A stretch of 64,000 nt of DNA from Brevibacillus laterosporus LMG 15441 (GCF_000219535.2 NZ_CP007806.1:3568501-3632500), one strand, 5' to 3'. Shown: positions 43,759 to 54,281, counted from the stretch's first letter. A program made the numbers and translations. The notes: generated from the sequence alone by a model not told the origin.

Positions 43759-46172
43759 TAGGCTTTAACTTCAACCATAATGAAGGCTTCGATAATGTCG
43801 CCCTCTTTAATATCCGTAAAACGTTCTAGAGTAACACCGCACTCGTAGTTCGTCGCCACTTCTTTCACATCGTCCTTGAAACGTTTTAGCGTATCTAATT
43901 TACCTTCGTAAATAACTACGCCATCACGAATCAATCGCGCACCTGCGTCACGGCTCAGTTTACCTTCCGTAACATAGCAACCTGCAATTGTACCCACTTT
44001 AGATACTTTGAAGATCTGACGCGCTTCCGCTTGACCAATGATCTCCTCTTTATATACAGGATCAAGCATCCCTTTCAATGCGGATTCAATCTCTTCAATT
44101 ACAGTGTAGATAACGCGGTGTAGGCGGATATCAATTTGCTCCTGCTCAGCCATACTGCGAGCATTCGGTTCAGGACGTACGTTGAAACCAATGATAATTG
44201 CGTTAGAAGCATTTGCTAAAGTAACATCAGACTCTGTAATCGCACCAGCGCCTGTGTGAATAACCTTCACGCGAGTACCATTCACTTCAATTTTCTCTAA
44301 AGAACCTCGAAGAGCTTCTACAGAACCTTGAACGTCTGCTTTAATAATTAGGTTTAATTCTTTAATATCGCCTTCTTGGATTTGAGTAAACAAGTCATCC
44401 AAGGAAACACGCGCACTTGCACGGCGCTCAGAATCACGCTGTTTAACTGCACGAGATTCACCGATGGAACGAGCTTTCTTTTCATCCTCGAATACCATGA
44501 ATTGATCCCCAGCCTGAGGTACATCATTTAAACCGGTGATTTCAACTGGCATGGACGGTGGTGCTTCTTTCATGCGGCGACCTTTGTCGTTCACCATAGC
44601 ACGAATGCGACCGAAAGCAGAGCCTACAACGATTGGATCACCGACACGGAGCGTACCATGCTGAACCAATACAGTTGCAACAGGACCGCGACCTTTGTCC
44701 AACTCAGCTTCAACAACCGTACCGCGAGCACGTTTATCAGGATTAGCCTTTAATTCTTGTACTTCAGAAACCAATAGAATGTATTCTAAAAGTTCTTCAA
44801 TACCTGTACGCTGTTTTGCGGATAGCGGGCAGAAAATCGTATCGCCGCCCCACTCTTCCGATACTAATTCGAATTGCATTAATTCTTGTTTTACACGATC
44901 TAGATCAGCAGCTGGTTTATCAATCTTGTTGACAGCAACGATAATCGGAACATTTGCCGCTTTCGCATGGCTGATTGCTTCGATTGTTTGTGGTTTCACA
45001 CCATCATCAGCAGCTACAACAAGAATAGTGATATCCGTAACTTGAGCACCACGAGCACGCATTGTAGTAAACGCCGCGTGACCAGGTGTATCCAGGAAGG
45101 TAATTTTCTTGCCTTTAATTTCAACTTGGTAAGCACCGATATGCTGTGTAATACCACCAGCTTCTCCTGCAACAACATTTGTAGAGCGAATCGCATCTAG
45201 CAACGTTGTTTTACCGTGGTCAACGTGACCCATGATGGTAACAACTGGAGGACGTTCACTTAGATCTTCTTCTGCATCCACTTCAGCGATTGTTTCGAAG
45301 TTTGTTTCATCAATGACGATTTTTTCTTCTACTTCTACACCGTAATCAGCACAAATTAATTCGATGGTATCTCGATCTAGATCCTGATTGATCGTAGCCA
45401 TGATACCTAAAGCGAATAGTTTTTTAATAATTTCTGCTGGCTCTCTTCTTAGCTTTTTACCCAATTCGTTTGCAGTAAGTGACTCTGTAAACGTAATTTT
45501 GCTAGGCAATTCTAACACAGGCCGTTGTACAGGGGCTCCACCTTGACGTCCATTTGAACGTTTTTGGTTTTTATTAAACTGCGGTCCTTTTCTGTTATCT
45601 TCAAAGGTTTTTTTAGTTTGTGGAGCCTTCTTAATTTTTTCGCGTTTTTCCATTCCAACTTTTGCTGGAATTTTCGCTTTGTCTGCTAGCGTTTCTTCCT
45701 TACGTTCTGCCTCAACATTGGTCGTTTGATCTTTTACTTCATTTTGCTTTGCATCTTGTTTTTTGTTTTGACTCATAGTATTTGCTCTTCGCTCCTGATT
45801 CTTCCCCTGATTTTGGTTTTGCGTTCCTCTACTCTTTGCTTGAGCTGAGGTGTTACCAGCAGCATATGCAATTTGCGGTTTTTGACCGTCTTGTTTGGGG
45901 GATTTTTCCGATTGGGATGTGGCTCGCGCCTCGCTGCTCGTTATGGTTTGTGGCTTATCTTGCTTTGGTTGTTGCACTTGTTTTGCTTGGGTGTTACCAC
46001 TGGAAGCATTCGCTCGTAAATTTGCTAAATGCTGTTCCAATTTTTGTACCGTTTCTTCGTCCATAATACTCATGTGATTGCTGACATCTATATTGATTCT
46101 CTTCAAGAGAGTAACAATTTCTTTACTGCTCATGTTATGTTTCTTTGCGTATTCATATACGCGTGTCTTCAT
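43758..46172 (-). CDS. infB: Translation initiation factor IF-2
   Basis: GTPase that recruits fMet-tRNA to the 30S subunit. The 804-residue protein has IF2_N (residues ~1-55, [17 protein letters not shown]), a Gln/Lys/Ala-rich low-complexity linker (~55-215), a second IF2_N-like region (~225-270), the G domain ([23 protein letters not shown]; ~305-475) and domains II-IV to residue 804. ATG 46172 follows AAGGGGTG. The linker is longer and more Gln-rich than in compact IF-2 forms. Confidence 0.97.
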   Translation of the reverse strand: MKTRVYEYAKKHNMSSKEIVTLLKRINIDVSNHMSIMDEETVQKLEQHLANLRANASSGNTQAKQVQQPKQDKPQTITSSEARATSQSEKSPKQDGQKPQIAYAAGNTSAQAKSRGTQNQNQGKNQERRANTMSQNKKQDAKQNEVKDQTTNVEAERKEETLADKAKIPAKVGMEKREKIKKAPQTKKTFEDNRKGPQFNKNQKRSNGRQGGAPVQRPVLELPSKITFTESLTANELGKKLRREPAEIIKKLFALGIMATINQDLDRDTIELICADYGVEVEEKIVIDETNFETIAEVDAEEDLSERPPVVTIMGHVDHGKTTLLDAIRSTNVVAGEAGGITQHIGAYQVEIKGKKITFLDTPGHAAFTTMRARGAQVTDITILVVAADDGVKPQTIEAISHAKAANVPIIVAVNKIDKPAADLDRVKQELMQFELVSEEWGGDTIFCPLSAKQRTGIEELLEYILLVSEVQELKANPDKRARGTVVEAELDKGRGPVATVLVQHGTLRVGDPIVVGSAFGRIRAMVNDKGRRMKEAPPSMPVEITGLNDVPQAGDQFMVFEDEKKARSIGESRAVKQRDSERRASARVSLDDLFTQIQEGDIKELNLIIKADVQGSVEALRGSLEKIEVNGTRVKVIHTGAGAITESDVTLANASNAIIIGFNVRPEPNARSMAEQEQIDIRLHRVIYTVIEEIESALKGMLDPVYKEEIIGQAEARQIFKVSKVGTIAGCYVTEGKLSRDAGARLIRDGVVIYEGKLDTLKRFKDDVKEVATNYECGVTLERFTDIKEGDIIEAFIMVEVKA

Positions 46173-46186
46173 GTAATCACCCCTTG

Positions 46187-46495
46187 TTATGGATTAGGTG
46201 TGAGAAGGTTCTCCATGCTCTTCGCCATCTTTGTATCTGTGATGGCGACCGAGACTCGAGCTTCTTTACCAATCGCACTTCCAAGTTCGTACCTGGTCGA
46301 AAGCGAATAACAAGGCACCTTATAATACAGGCATTTGTCGGACACTTTCTTGGTCGTGTTAGCTGATGCATCTGTAGCCAGAAGGACAAGCTTTGCCTGT
46401 CCGTTACGAACCCCATTGATCACGAGACCTTCACCCGTTACTACTTTGCCTGCACGCATGGCCAACCCTAGCAATTGCGCTACTTTTTGATTCAT
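46187..46495 (-). CDS. ylxQ: L7Ae-family RNA-binding protein YlxQ
   Basis: The 102-residue protein has the L7Ae/L30e fold style ([37 protein letters not shown]), the GKVxxG and LVLLAxDAS signatures. It binds kink-turn RNA in family members. ATG 46495 overlaps the ylxR stop by four bases (ATGA). It sits between ylxR and infB, as in B. subtilis. Confidence 0.93.
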   Translation of the reverse strand: MNQKVAQLLGLAMRAGKVVTGEGLVINGVRNGQAKLVLLATDASANTTKKVSDKCLYYKVPCYSLSTRYELGSAIGKEARVSVAITDTKMAKSMENLLTPNP

Positions 46496-46782
46496 TTCCC
46501 CATCATCTCCAGCCATTTCTCGCGGAAGTTCTCGTATTGTTCCTGTGAAATGCTGGTGTTTAGCGCACGCTCCAAAACTTTTTTCCATTTTCCAGCAGTG
46601 AAAGTATCTGGTGTGCGGCAACTCTCTTTTTGACAAACATAAGTGCCGCGTCCGGACGCCCTTCCGCTCGGATCAATCAAAATTTGTTCATCCGGCGTTC
46701 GAACGACGCGGAGCAATTCCTTCTTCGGGTACATTTCCTGACAAACGATGCATTTACGTAATGGAACTTTTTTTACTTTCAT
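46492..46782 (-). CDS. ylxR: YlxR (DUF448) RNA-binding protein
   Basis: The 96-residue protein begins KKVPLRKCIVCQ and has GRASGRGTYVCQ, the DUF448/YlxR signature around the two Cys positions. Homologues are small nucleic-acid-binding proteins linked to RNase P or nucleoid functions. It overlaps nusA by four bases at the start (ATGA) and ylxQ by four bases at the end, so the three form a coupled block. Confidence 0.94.
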   Translation of the reverse strand: MKVKKVPLRKCIVCQEMYPKKELLRVVRTPDEQILIDPSGRASGRGTYVCQKESCRTPDTFTAGKWKKVLERALNTSISQEQYENFREKWLEMMGK

Positions 46783-47873
46783 TCCATACCCACATCGCTA
46801 GCGTCTTCATCGGAAGGCTTAGGATAGGAAATCCCCTCTTGTTCAGCTTGACTTTCACTCTTAATGTCTATTTTCCATCCAGTAAGTTTGGCTGCCAGGC
46901 GTGCATTTTGTCCACGTTTTCCAATAGCTAGCGACAATTGATAATCAGGTACGATTACGCGCGTCATTTTCTCTTCTTCGTTCACTTCAACGTGAACTAC
47001 TTTAGACGGACTTAACGCGTTAGCTACGTACTCAGCCGGGTCCTCAGACCAGCGAACGATGTCAATTTTTTCGCCCTTTAGTTCGTTTACGATCGTTTGT
47101 ACGCGTAGACCTTTAGGACCTACACAGGCACCCACTGGATCGACCTCTTCATTTGTGGAGTGAACCGCAATTTTAGAACGATCTCCAGCTTCTCTCGCGA
47201 CTGATTTAATTTCAACGACACCGTCATAAATTTCAGGTACTTCCAATTCAAATAGACGTTTTAATAGTCCTGGGTGCGTACGGGAAATGACGATTTGGGG
47301 ACCCTTTGTCGTTTTCTCTACTTTAATAATATATGCTTTGATTCGGTCTTGTGGTTTAAAATCATCTGTTGGCATTTTTTCAGTGAGAGGCATTACCGCT
47401 TCCACTTTCCCCAAGTCAACAAAATAAGCGCGGGAATCTTGGCGTTGAACGATACCATTTACGATATCTTCTTCACGATCAATAAATTCATTATAAATAA
47501 GTCCGCGTTCTGCTTCACGAATGCGTTGCGTAACGACTTGCTTCGCCGTTTGAGCCGCAATGCGTCCAAAATCACGAGGCGTTACTTCAATTTCAACGAT
47601 GTCATCAATGCGGAAGTTAGGATCGATTTCATTAGCAGCCTCCAAAGAAATCTCCAAACGAGCATCTAACACATCTTCTACAACATTTTTACGTGCAAAC
47701 ACGCGAACTTGACCTGAATGGCGGTTTACATCAACACGAACGTTTTGTGCGGAGTTAAAGTTGCGCTTGTAACCAGAGATCAGCGCTGCTTCAATCGCCT
47801 CAATCAAAACCTCTTTGTCAATCCCCTTTTCCTTTTCCAGATCATGCAGTGCTGTAATAAACTCTGCATTCAT
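46779..47873 (-). CDS. nusA: Transcription termination/antitermination factor NusA
   Basis: RNA polymerase-associated factor promoting pausing and termination. The 364-residue product has the N-terminal RNAP-binding domain (~1-125), S1 (~130-200, GIVQRQDSRAYFVDLGKVEAVMP), KH1 and KH2 (VGACVGPKGLRVQTIV, SLAIGKRGQNARLAAKLTGWKIDI; ~230-345). It lacks the acidic C-terminal repeats of E. coli NusA, normal for Bacilli. It belongs to an operon with a hairpin-rich leader (see 48445-48509), where NusA feedback control is plausible. Confidence 0.97.
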   Translation of the reverse strand: MNAEFITALHDLEKEKGIDKEVLIEAIEAALISGYKRNFNSAQNVRVDVNRHSGQVRVFARKNVVEDVLDARLEISLEAANEIDPNFRIDDIVEIEVTPRDFGRIAAQTAKQVVTQRIREAERGLIYNEFIDREEDIVNGIVQRQDSRAYFVDLGKVEAVMPLTEKMPTDDFKPQDRIKAYIIKVEKTTKGPQIVISRTHPGLLKRLFELEVPEIYDGVVEIKSVAREAGDRSKIAVHSTNEEVDPVGACVGPKGLRVQTIVNELKGEKIDIVRWSEDPAEYVANALSPSKVVHVEVNEEEKMTRVIVPDYQLSLAIGKRGQNARLAAKLTGWKIDIKSESQAEQEGISYPKPSDEDASDVGME

Positions 47874-47895
47874 TGTACTAATGTCCTCCCCTCAA

Positions 47896-48354
47896 TTAAA
47901 AGACGATAGCCAATCGGGCTTCGCTTATTTGATCCATTTTAATTGTATATTTGTTTTTTTGTTCAGAAATCGTTAACGTATCACCGTCAAACGCTTCTAG
48001 TGTACCTTCAAACAACGTGTGACCGTCCACCGCTTCTTTGGTGGTGATATGTACGTGTTTGCCTACAGCCTTGTGATAATCTTTTTCTTTACGTAAGGGA
48101 CGCTCCGCTCCAGGCGAAGAAACCTCTAAGAAATATGCGGTTGGAATCGGGTCCAATTCGTCCAGCTTTGCACCTAGTTTTTCACTAACGGTACCGCAAT
48201 CTTCAATATCGATGTTGGACGAATCATTATCGATAAAGATACGCAAAAACCAGTTGCTACCTTCCTTCTTGTATTCGATATCCACCAGTTCCAATCCTGT
48301 TTCTTCAAGGATAGGAGTCAGTAGTTCCTCAACAATTTGCACTACCTTGCTCAA
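47896..48354 (-). CDS. rimP: Ribosome maturation factor RimP
   Basis: Supports 30S assembly by binding S12-region RNA. The 152-residue product has [23 protein letters not shown] and [17 protein letters not shown], both RimP signatures. The start is TTG 48354, eight bases after AAAGGAGG; the same base run precedes proS. Longer upstream frame (32 codons) is rejected because it runs into the leader hairpins. First gene of the rimP-nusA-infB operon. Confidence 0.94.
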   Translation of the reverse strand: MSKVVQIVEELLTPILEETGLELVDIEYKKEGSNWFLRIFIDNDSSNIDIEDCGTVSEKLGAKLDELDPIPTAYFLEVSSPGAERPLRKEKDYHKAVGKHVHITTKEAVDGHTLFEGTLEAFDGDTLTISEQKNKYTIKMDQISEARLAIVF

Positions 48355-48444
48355 GCAAGTTCCTCCTTTAAGCAGATCCATACTGTTATAAATGTGTAAC
48401 CGGCTACCAAAGTGGCACCGGGTGGTCACAAATCTAATTCTTTG

Positions 48445-48479
48445 CCACAAGAAGCTTTCTAGCTAGAAATCCTCTGTGG
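48445..48479 (-). promoter_or_regulatory. Leader hairpin containing a 14-bp perfect palindrome
   Basis: CCACA...TGTGG closes a stem around the palindrome TTTCTAGCTAGAAA (48456-48469). It is in the transcribed leader of rimP. It may be an anti-terminator or processing structure; its partner hairpin at 48490 lies 10 bases away. Confidence 0.5.
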
Positions 48480-48489
48480 TCAAGAAGAA

Positions 48490-48509
48490 AGAGTGGGTTT
48501 CCCCACTCT
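48490..48509 (-). terminator. Leader terminator-like hairpin upstream of rimP (possible attenuator)
   Basis: Minus-strand AGAGTGGG-GAAA-CCCACTCT forms an 8-bp perfect stem with a GNRA tetraloop, followed by TTTCTTCTT, an interrupted U-tract. A promoter (48540-48569) lies upstream, so the hairpin is transcribed about 25 bases after the start, before rimP. Alternatively it could end the transporter gene transcript. Confidence 0.65.
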
Positions 48510-48539
48510 CGTACGTGTATAACCAGTATTTCCAAAAAA

Positions 48540-48569
48540 ATTATAGCATAATACCATGGCTCTTGACAA
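48540..48569 (-). promoter_or_regulatory. Sigma-A promoter of the rimP-nusA-infB operon
   Basis: Minus-strand TTGTCA (48564-48569), 18-base spacer, perfect TATAAT (48540-48545) with extended -10 TGC. It gives a leader of about 180 bases that contains the hairpins described above. Confidence 0.65.
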
Positions 48570-48646
48570 CCACTGCCTCATTTGATCAGACTTTCCAAAA
48601 ACATGCTGAATCCCTATTATACCAGTCATTGTAAAGCCCATCTTAC

Positions 48647-49618
48647 TCAATCTGATACATGAAAAGGGGGTGTTTCCTTTTCTTTCCGACCCGATACTAG
48701 GCTATGTAAAATCATTCCCAGCATGATAAGCAGGAGCCCCGTTGAAGCCACTGGTGTAGGCAAGCTGGCAGATAACCACACGACCTCTCCTGCTGTAGCA
48801 AATAAGACTTCCATCGATTGTGTTGCTTCTACAGCCGCTAGGCGACGCATGTTGCCTTTCACCATTTCCGTAGCTCGGAAAAATAACACCGTTGCACAAA
48901 TTCCTGAGAAAATCGCAACGAGAGAGGTTTGGAATACCTGACTCTGACTTGGCGCCCCATCTACAACCAAAGCTGTTATCGATAACAGCATCCAAAACGG
49001 CATACTGCAAATTGTCATACCAAGTACACGCTGATAGGTATCGACTCGCTCTCCACAAATTTGCATCATTTTACGATTCCCTAACGGATAAGCAAAGGAC
49101 GCTACTACAACTGGCAAAAATCCTAACAGCACTTCTTTAGGTTGTAGTACACTCGCTTGTTCGCTCTGCATGAACACAATTCCAAGTAAAATGATGCTTG
49201 ACATCCATAACCCCGGAAGCGAGATTTTCCCTCGCACTAATTGTACGCCCTGTGAGCCTGTTTTCTGCTCAAAAAAGAAAGGAGCCAGCAAAGAGCCAGA
49301 GATGATTGTAATCTGCCATGTTCCCGCTATTAACCATCCTGGACCATACGATTGAGCAAAACAAAAAGGGGCGTAAAACAGGCCAAAACCAACCGTGCTC
49401 CATAATATCCATTCTTTTGGATGCTTTTTAATCTCTATCCATAGCATTCCCAGATTTCCTCGTAAAAACACAAGAAACAATAGTGGCGGTAGCATGAAAA
49501 AAAAGCGAAGTGCCGCACTCCACATCCAACTGCCTCCAGCAAGCTCCATGGAACGATTCAATACAAAGGTAAAGGCAAAAAAGAAGGAAGATATAATCCC
49601 AATCCAAATCGGCCGCAT
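48647..49618 (-). CDS. DMT/EamA-type efflux transporter (multidrug resistance efflux family)
   Basis: Membrane protein of 323 residues with about ten hydrophobic helices and paired 5-TM repeats, as in PF13536-like drug/metabolite exporters. It starts RPIWIGIISSFFFAFTFVLNRSMELAGGSWMW, a conserved N-terminal signature. The substrate cannot be read from sequence. ATG 49618 follows GAGGTGG. It sits between polC and rimP, which in B. subtilis are adjacent. Confidence 0.85.
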   Translation of the reverse strand: MRPIWIGIISSFFFAFTFVLNRSMELAGGSWMWSAALRFFFMLPPLLFLVFLRGNLGMLWIEIKKHPKEWILWSTVGFGLFYAPFCFAQSYGPGWLIAGTWQITIISGSLLAPFFFEQKTGSQGVQLVRGKISLPGLWMSSIILLGIVFMQSEQASVLQPKEVLLGFLPVVVASFAYPLGNRKMMQICGERVDTYQRVLGMTICSMPFWMLLSITALVVDGAPSQSQVFQTSLVAIFSGICATVLFFRATEMVKGNMRRLAAVEATQSMEVLFATAGEVVWLSASLPTPVASTGLLLIMLGMILHSLVSGRKEKETPPFHVSD

Positions 49619-49722
49619 GCCGTACCACCTCTATTTCAAGCTTTCAACTTACCTCACTCTACTATGAAAAATCACTTAGAAAACGGCAACCTAACAATCT
49701 CCTTCTACCCTACCAAAAATTA

Positions 49723-49751
49723 ATCATAGTGATAGATGGATAGATCGTTAA
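49723..49751 (-). promoter_or_regulatory. Candidate promoter of the efflux transporter gene
   Basis: Minus-strand TTAACG (49746-49751), 17-base spacer, TATGAT (49723-49728). It lies in the 182-base gap after polC, where I see no terminator for polC. Confidence 0.35.
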
Positions 49752-49800
49752 CGTTGCCATTCTCAACGTATGATCAGTAAACTGCACTATGCTTTAATCG

Positions 49801-52800
49801 TTAGAACAAGGACAATTGATTTGAATCTGGCATACCTTGGAGGGCTCCCTGCTCGGCTAGATATTCCAAAATTGTTTTGGAAATTTTGGAACGGCTAAGT
49901 AGGTCCTCTTTTGATAAAAATTCACCCTGTTCACGTGCTTCTACAATGCTGATTGCTGCGTTAGTTCCTAGCCCTGGAATCGCATTAAACGGTGCAATAA
50001 GCTTGTTTCCATCAATCAGGAACTTCTCAGCGTCTGAACGATATAGATCGACATTGGTAAAGCTAAAGCCTCGCTCTACCATTTCCAAGGCCATCTCTAA
50101 TACAGTCAAGAGAGATTTTTCTTTTGGTTGGGCATCGTGACCTTTTTCCTCAATCTCTTCAATCCGTTGGCGAATAGCTGCTGATCCTTGTACCATTAAC
50201 GGGATATCGAAGTCATCAGCACGAACTGTAAAATACGTAGCGTAAAATTCTAGCGGATGATGTACCTTACAATAAGCAATTCGAACCGCCATCATTACAT
50301 AAGCAGTCGCATGCGCTTTCGGGAACATATACTTAATCCGTTGACAAGACCCTATGTACCATTCAGGTACATCATGCTTGCGCATTTCCTCTTGGTCTTC
50401 CTCGCTGACACCTTTTCCTTTACGCACTGATTCCATTATTTTAAAGGCTTGTGATGGTTCCAGTCCTTTATAGATCAGATATACCATGATATCGTCACGG
50501 CAACCGATAACCTCAGACAGCTTACACGTCTGATTACGTATCAACTCCTGTGCATTGTTTAGCCACACATCGGTTCCGTGCGAGAGACCAGAAATCTGTA
50601 CCAATTCAGCAAAGGTGGTTGGTTTTGTATCTTCTAGCATCTGACGAACGAATTTCGTACCGAACTCCGGTATTCCCAACGTCCCCATATTCGTACGAAT
50701 TTGATCAGCCGTTACACCTAGTGCTTCTGTTGAACTAAAGATAGACATCGTTTTTGGATCGTCTAATGGGATTTGTTTCGGGTCTAATCCCGTCAAATCC
50801 TGAAGCATCCGGATAACGGTCGGATCGTCGTGACCCAGAATATCGAGCTTTAATAGATTGTCATGGATGGAATGGAAGTCGAAATGCGTTGTTCGCCATT
50901 CAGATTTAACATCATCAGCAGGGAATTGGATCGGACAAAAATCCTCCATATCCATATAATCAGGCAAAACAATAATTCCCCCTGGATGCTGTCCAGTCGT
51001 ACGTTTAGCGCCCGTACAACCATTAACCAAGCGAGCAATCTCTGCTCCGCGAAGCATTAGCTTGCGCTCTTCCGCCCATTTACGAACATAGCCGTACGCT
51101 GTCTTTTCGGCAACTGTACCTATCGTTCCTGCACGAAAAACATTATCGATACCAAATAGGTCTTGTGTATATTTATGCGCCCTTGGCTGATAGTCACCTG
51201 AGAAATTTAAGTCAATATCGGGAACCTTATCTCCTTTAAATCCAAGGAAGGTTTCGAAAGGAATATCTTGGCCATCTTTCATATATCTAGTGCTGCATTT
51301 CTCGCAATCCTTGTCCTTTAAGTCGAATCCAGAACCAATGGAGCCGTCCATAATAAACTCGCTATGCTGACAGTTTGGGCAAACATAGTGAGGCGGCAGT
51401 GGATTAACCTCTGTGATATCGGACATAGTCGCTACAAAAGAAGAGCCTACTGATCCCCGTGACCCTACTAAATAGCCGTCGCTGAGTGATTTTGTCACCA
51501 ATCTCTGTGAGATCAGATAAATAACACCGAATCCGTGTTTAATAATACTGGTCAGTTCTTTTTCTAGACGTTGTTCAACAATTTCTGGCAACGGATCGCC
51601 GTAGATGCGCTTCGCTTTGTTATAGCACATATCACGAAGCTCTTCATCTGCCCCTTCAATTACAGGGGTATACAAACGATCTGGGATCGGGCTAACATCT
51701 TCAATCATGTCAGCAATGGCATTTGTATTGTCTACTACAATTTCTTTAGCCTTCTGTTCACCCAAATAAGAGAAGGCCTCTAGCATTTCCTCCGTAGTCA
51801 TGAAATATAGTGGAGGTTGGTCGTTAGCATCCTGGTCTCCTTTTGATAGCAAGAATACTTCACGAAACGTATGATCTTGAGGGTGTAGAAAATGAACATC
51901 TCCTGTGGCCACAACAGGCCGTTCCAAATGCTCAGCAATGCGTATCAGTGTTTCATGATATGTCTTTACAACGTCCGTGTTAGGGATCGTCTCGTTGCGC
52001 AATAGAGGTTTGTAATGCTCCAAGGGCTGCAACTCAATATAATCATAGAATGTAGCAATTTCTTCTAATTCTTGTTCAGGTTTACCACGCAGAATGCCTT
52101 GGAATAGCTCCCCTTCTTTACAAGCCGTTCCAATTAACAAGCCTTCTCGATATTTTGTAATCTGGCTACGCATAATACGTGGTACGCGGAAGAATGTTTC
52201 CGTATGCGAGATAGACACCAGCTTATACAGATTTTTTAAGCCTTCCTTGTTTTTCACCAATATCGTAGCGTGAAAAGGACGGGTACTCTTATAATCCGCT
52301 TGAGCGTTGCTGCGCTCATTTAGCTCAGAAAGTGTTTTGATCTCTGCTTCCTTCACGTCTTTTAACATGAGCTGGAAAACCTTTGCTAGTGCAACGGTAT
52401 CGTCCAACGCCCGGTGAGCATTGATTAGTTCAACATTAAAGCGTTTTGCAAGCGTTCCTAATCGATAATTGCGCATGCCTGGATACAGCATGCGTGCGAG
52501 CGGCAAAGTGTCTAAAAAAGAATTTGTCCACGGTTCCATTCCTACTCGAATGGCACACGCATTAATAAATGCTTGGTCAAATTCGGCGTTGTGGGCCACA
52601 AGAATCGAATCCCCAGCAAATTCTTTAAAACGGCGCAAGACAACGTCCAGCTTCTGTTTTCCCCGTAGCATTTCGTTTGTAATCCCCGTAATCTCCGTGG
52701 TTTTAGGACCAACCAAAATACCAGGATCAATTAATTCTGTCCATTCTTCAATGATTTCTGAGCCTATCATTTTTACAGCCGCGATTTCAATAATGGTATG

Positions 52801-54117
52801 TTCATTCGCATTTAAACCTGTTGTCTCTGTATCAAATACGACATAAGGGGTCTTGTCATCAATGGCGTAATTCGTTGCTCCACGATCTAGGTTATAGACA
52901 ATATTAATACCATCTTCCACTACATAGGCTTCTAAACCTAGAATACATTTGACACCGTTCTTTTTCGCTACACTATAAGCCTCAGGGAATGACTGTACGA
53001 CACCATGATCTGTAATCGTAACAGCTTTGTGTCCCCATTTAGCAGCTTGTGAAATGTAAGATTTAACAGAAACAACTCCGTCTAACATGCTCATAGGAGT
53101 GTGAGCGTGTAGTTCAACCCGTTTTTCCTCTGCTTGGTCCTTACGTCCTTGCTGTTCAATCTGGTTGATGTCATTTGCCATCATTACCAGCTCGCGCATA
53201 AAGGTATCATGCTGAACGCTACCGCGCGCTTTAATCCACATACCGTCCTTAATCGCTTCAAGTACTTTAACATCTTCCTTGTCACGGGAAAAGATTTTGA
53301 CCGTTAACGAATCCGTGTAATCTGTCAGATGGAATGTTAGGATGTGACGCCCACTTTTTAATTCTCTAATTTCTACATTAAAGACTGTACCTTGTATCGT
53401 AATTCGTCTTTCTTCCTCTTGAATCTCACTGATAGGTACAGGCTCCTCCTTGATGTCATATCCAATGGTAACGGTGGTAATCGCTTCAGCTTCTTGTCCA
53501 TTCTGGCGCTCTTTCTCTGCTTGAGCCTGCTGCGTCATGACATTTTTAACCAATGCTCGTTCTTCTTCTTTACGTTGCTCAATAAAGGCCTGCATAGCCT
53601 CGTCATTTTCTTCGGCTTGGAACAGAAAGCGCGGGCGTACCTGTGCAATCTTCCAAAATGCTTGGGTCAGTTGTTCATCTGCTTTTTTCGATTTCATAAT
53701 ATCTACTGCCATCTCAGTAGGTAACAATAGCTTTACTTGGTCTCCCGCTGTCTCCACTCGTCCTGTTTTCAGGGTACCTACCAATGTTTGCAAATGTGCA
53801 TCTGGATCGTTGAGCAAGTAATCCCAGTATTCTTCCACCACAATATGTACGGGCGGCTGCAAGGAATAACGAAAAATCGCGTCAACCTTAGCTAAATGCG
53901 CAAAGGTTTGCTGCAATCGTTTCGTAAACGCACGATATATATCAACTGGCATCATTTTTTCAAATGTAAAATGAAATATCCATTCTTTGGTTTGTTTATA
54001 TACTTCCAGCTTCTCAATATACCCCTCGGTAAAATAACGCTCAACCATCTCTTGGGGAACCTCTAATTGCTTGAGGAGCAGAGAAAATCTATGTTTTTGT
54101 TCTGTTAATAGATCCAT
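49801..54117 (-). CDS. polC: DNA polymerase III PolC-type alpha subunit
   Basis: Replicative DNA polymerase with built-in 3'-5' exonuclease, 1438 residues, usual for PolC. Order: N-terminal domain (~1-220), OB domain (~225-330, ITIQGTVFNVEIRELKSG), PHP domain split around the exonuclease (HAHTPMSMLDG ~340; DTETTGLN ~424, HNAEFD, HRALDD), zinc-binding cysteines (CPNC...DCEKCS, ~945), catalytic palm (PDIDLNFSGDYQ, ~985), and the tail. ATG 54117 follows AGAGGTG. A terminator separates it from proS upstream. Confidence 0.97.
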   Translation of the reverse strand: MDLLTEQKHRFSLLLKQLEVPQEMVERYFTEGYIEKLEVYKQTKEWIFHFTFEKMMPVDIYRAFTKRLQQTFAHLAKVDAIFRYSLQPPVHIVVEEYWDYLLNDPDAHLQTLVGTLKTGRVETAGDQVKLLLPTEMAVDIMKSKKADEQLTQAFWKIAQVRPRFLFQAEENDEAMQAFIEQRKEEERALVKNVMTQQAQAEKERQNGQEAEAITTVTIGYDIKEEPVPISEIQEEERRITIQGTVFNVEIRELKSGRHILTFHLTDYTDSLTVKIFSRDKEDVKVLEAIKDGMWIKARGSVQHDTFMRELVMMANDINQIEQQGRKDQAEEKRVELHAHTPMSMLDGVVSVKSYISQAAKWGHKAVTITDHGVVQSFPEAYSVAKKNGVKCILGLEAYVVEDGINIVYNLDRGATNYAIDDKTPYVVFDTETTGLNANEHTIIEIAAVKMIGSEIIEEWTELIDPGILVGPKTTEITGITNEMLRGKQKLDVVLRRFKEFAGDSILVAHNAEFDQAFINACAIRVGMEPWTNSFLDTLPLARMLYPGMRNYRLGTLAKRFNVELINAHRALDDTVALAKVFQLMLKDVKEAEIKTLSELNERSNAQADYKSTRPFHATILVKNKEGLKNLYKLVSISHTETFFRVPRIMRSQITKYREGLLIGTACKEGELFQGILRGKPEQELEEIATFYDYIELQPLEHYKPLLRNETIPNTDVVKTYHETLIRIAEHLERPVVATGDVHFLHPQDHTFREVFLLSKGDQDANDQPPLYFMTTEEMLEAFSYLGEQKAKEIVVDNTNAIADMIEDVSPIPDRLYTPVIEGADEELRDMCYNKAKRIYGDPLPEIVEQRLEKELTSIIKHGFGVIYLISQRLVTKSLSDGYLVGSRGSVGSSFVATMSDITEVNPLPPHYVCPNCQHSEFIMDGSIGSGFDLKDKDCEKCSTRYMKDGQDIPFETFLGFKGDKVPDIDLNFSGDYQPRAHKYTQDLFGIDNVFRAGTIGTVAEKTAYGYVRKWAEERKLMLRGAEIARLVNGCTGAKRTTGQHPGGIIVLPDYMDMEDFCPIQFPADDVKSEWRTTHFDFHSIHDNLLKLDILGHDDPTVIRMLQDLTGLDPKQIPLDDPKTMSIFSSTEALGVTADQIRTNMGTLGIPEFGTKFVRQMLEDTKPTTFAELVQISGLSHGTDVWLNNAQELIRNQTCKLSEVIGCRDDIMVYLIYKGLEPSQAFKIMESVRKGKGVSEEDQEEMRKHDVPEWYIGSCQRIKYMFPKAHATAYVMMAVRIAYCKVHHPLEFYATYFTVRADDFDIPLMVQGSAAIRQRIEEIEEKGHDAQPKEKSLLTVLEMALEMVERGFSFTNVDLYRSDAEKFLIDGNKLIAPFNAIPGLGTNAAISIVEAREQGEFLSKEDLLSRSKISKTILEYLAEQGALQGMPDSNQLSLF

Positions 54118-54195
54118 TTTTTCTCACCTCTCGCTTTTCTCCTTCTCTACCTTACGACAAAATGCTAAGCAGAACCAACGGTAATATCTACATAG

Positions 54196-54229
54196 AAAAG
54201 GTACCCCTTGCGCTTCTGGGGTACCTTTT
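54196..54229 (-). terminator. Rho-independent terminator after proS
   Basis: AAAAGGTACCCC pairs with GGGGTACCTTTT around a 9- to 10-base loop. T residues follow on the minus strand. It lies about 50 bases past proS. Confidence 0.88.
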
Positions 54230-54281
54230 TCTTTTCTACAAAATTCAAAGCAATTCCTGCATTGCTTTTTGATACCTAACT

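Larger units (their letters stand above)
48355..48646. other. Leader region of the rimP-nusA-infB operon
   Basis: The 292-base gap holds a promoter at 48540-48569, an extended -10 box TGGTATAAT (on the minus strand, 48616-48624), a GNRA-loop hairpin with a T-rich tail (48490-48509), a long imperfect hairpin (48445-48479) and a smaller CCGG-closed hairpin (48400-48421). No gene is supported. Confidence 0.6.

Noticed and set aside
48400-48425. GGGTGG-like and GGCACC sequence resembling a T-box
   Set aside because: It occurs on the plus strand, opposite to the operon, so the transcript does not carry it; no specifier stem is seen.
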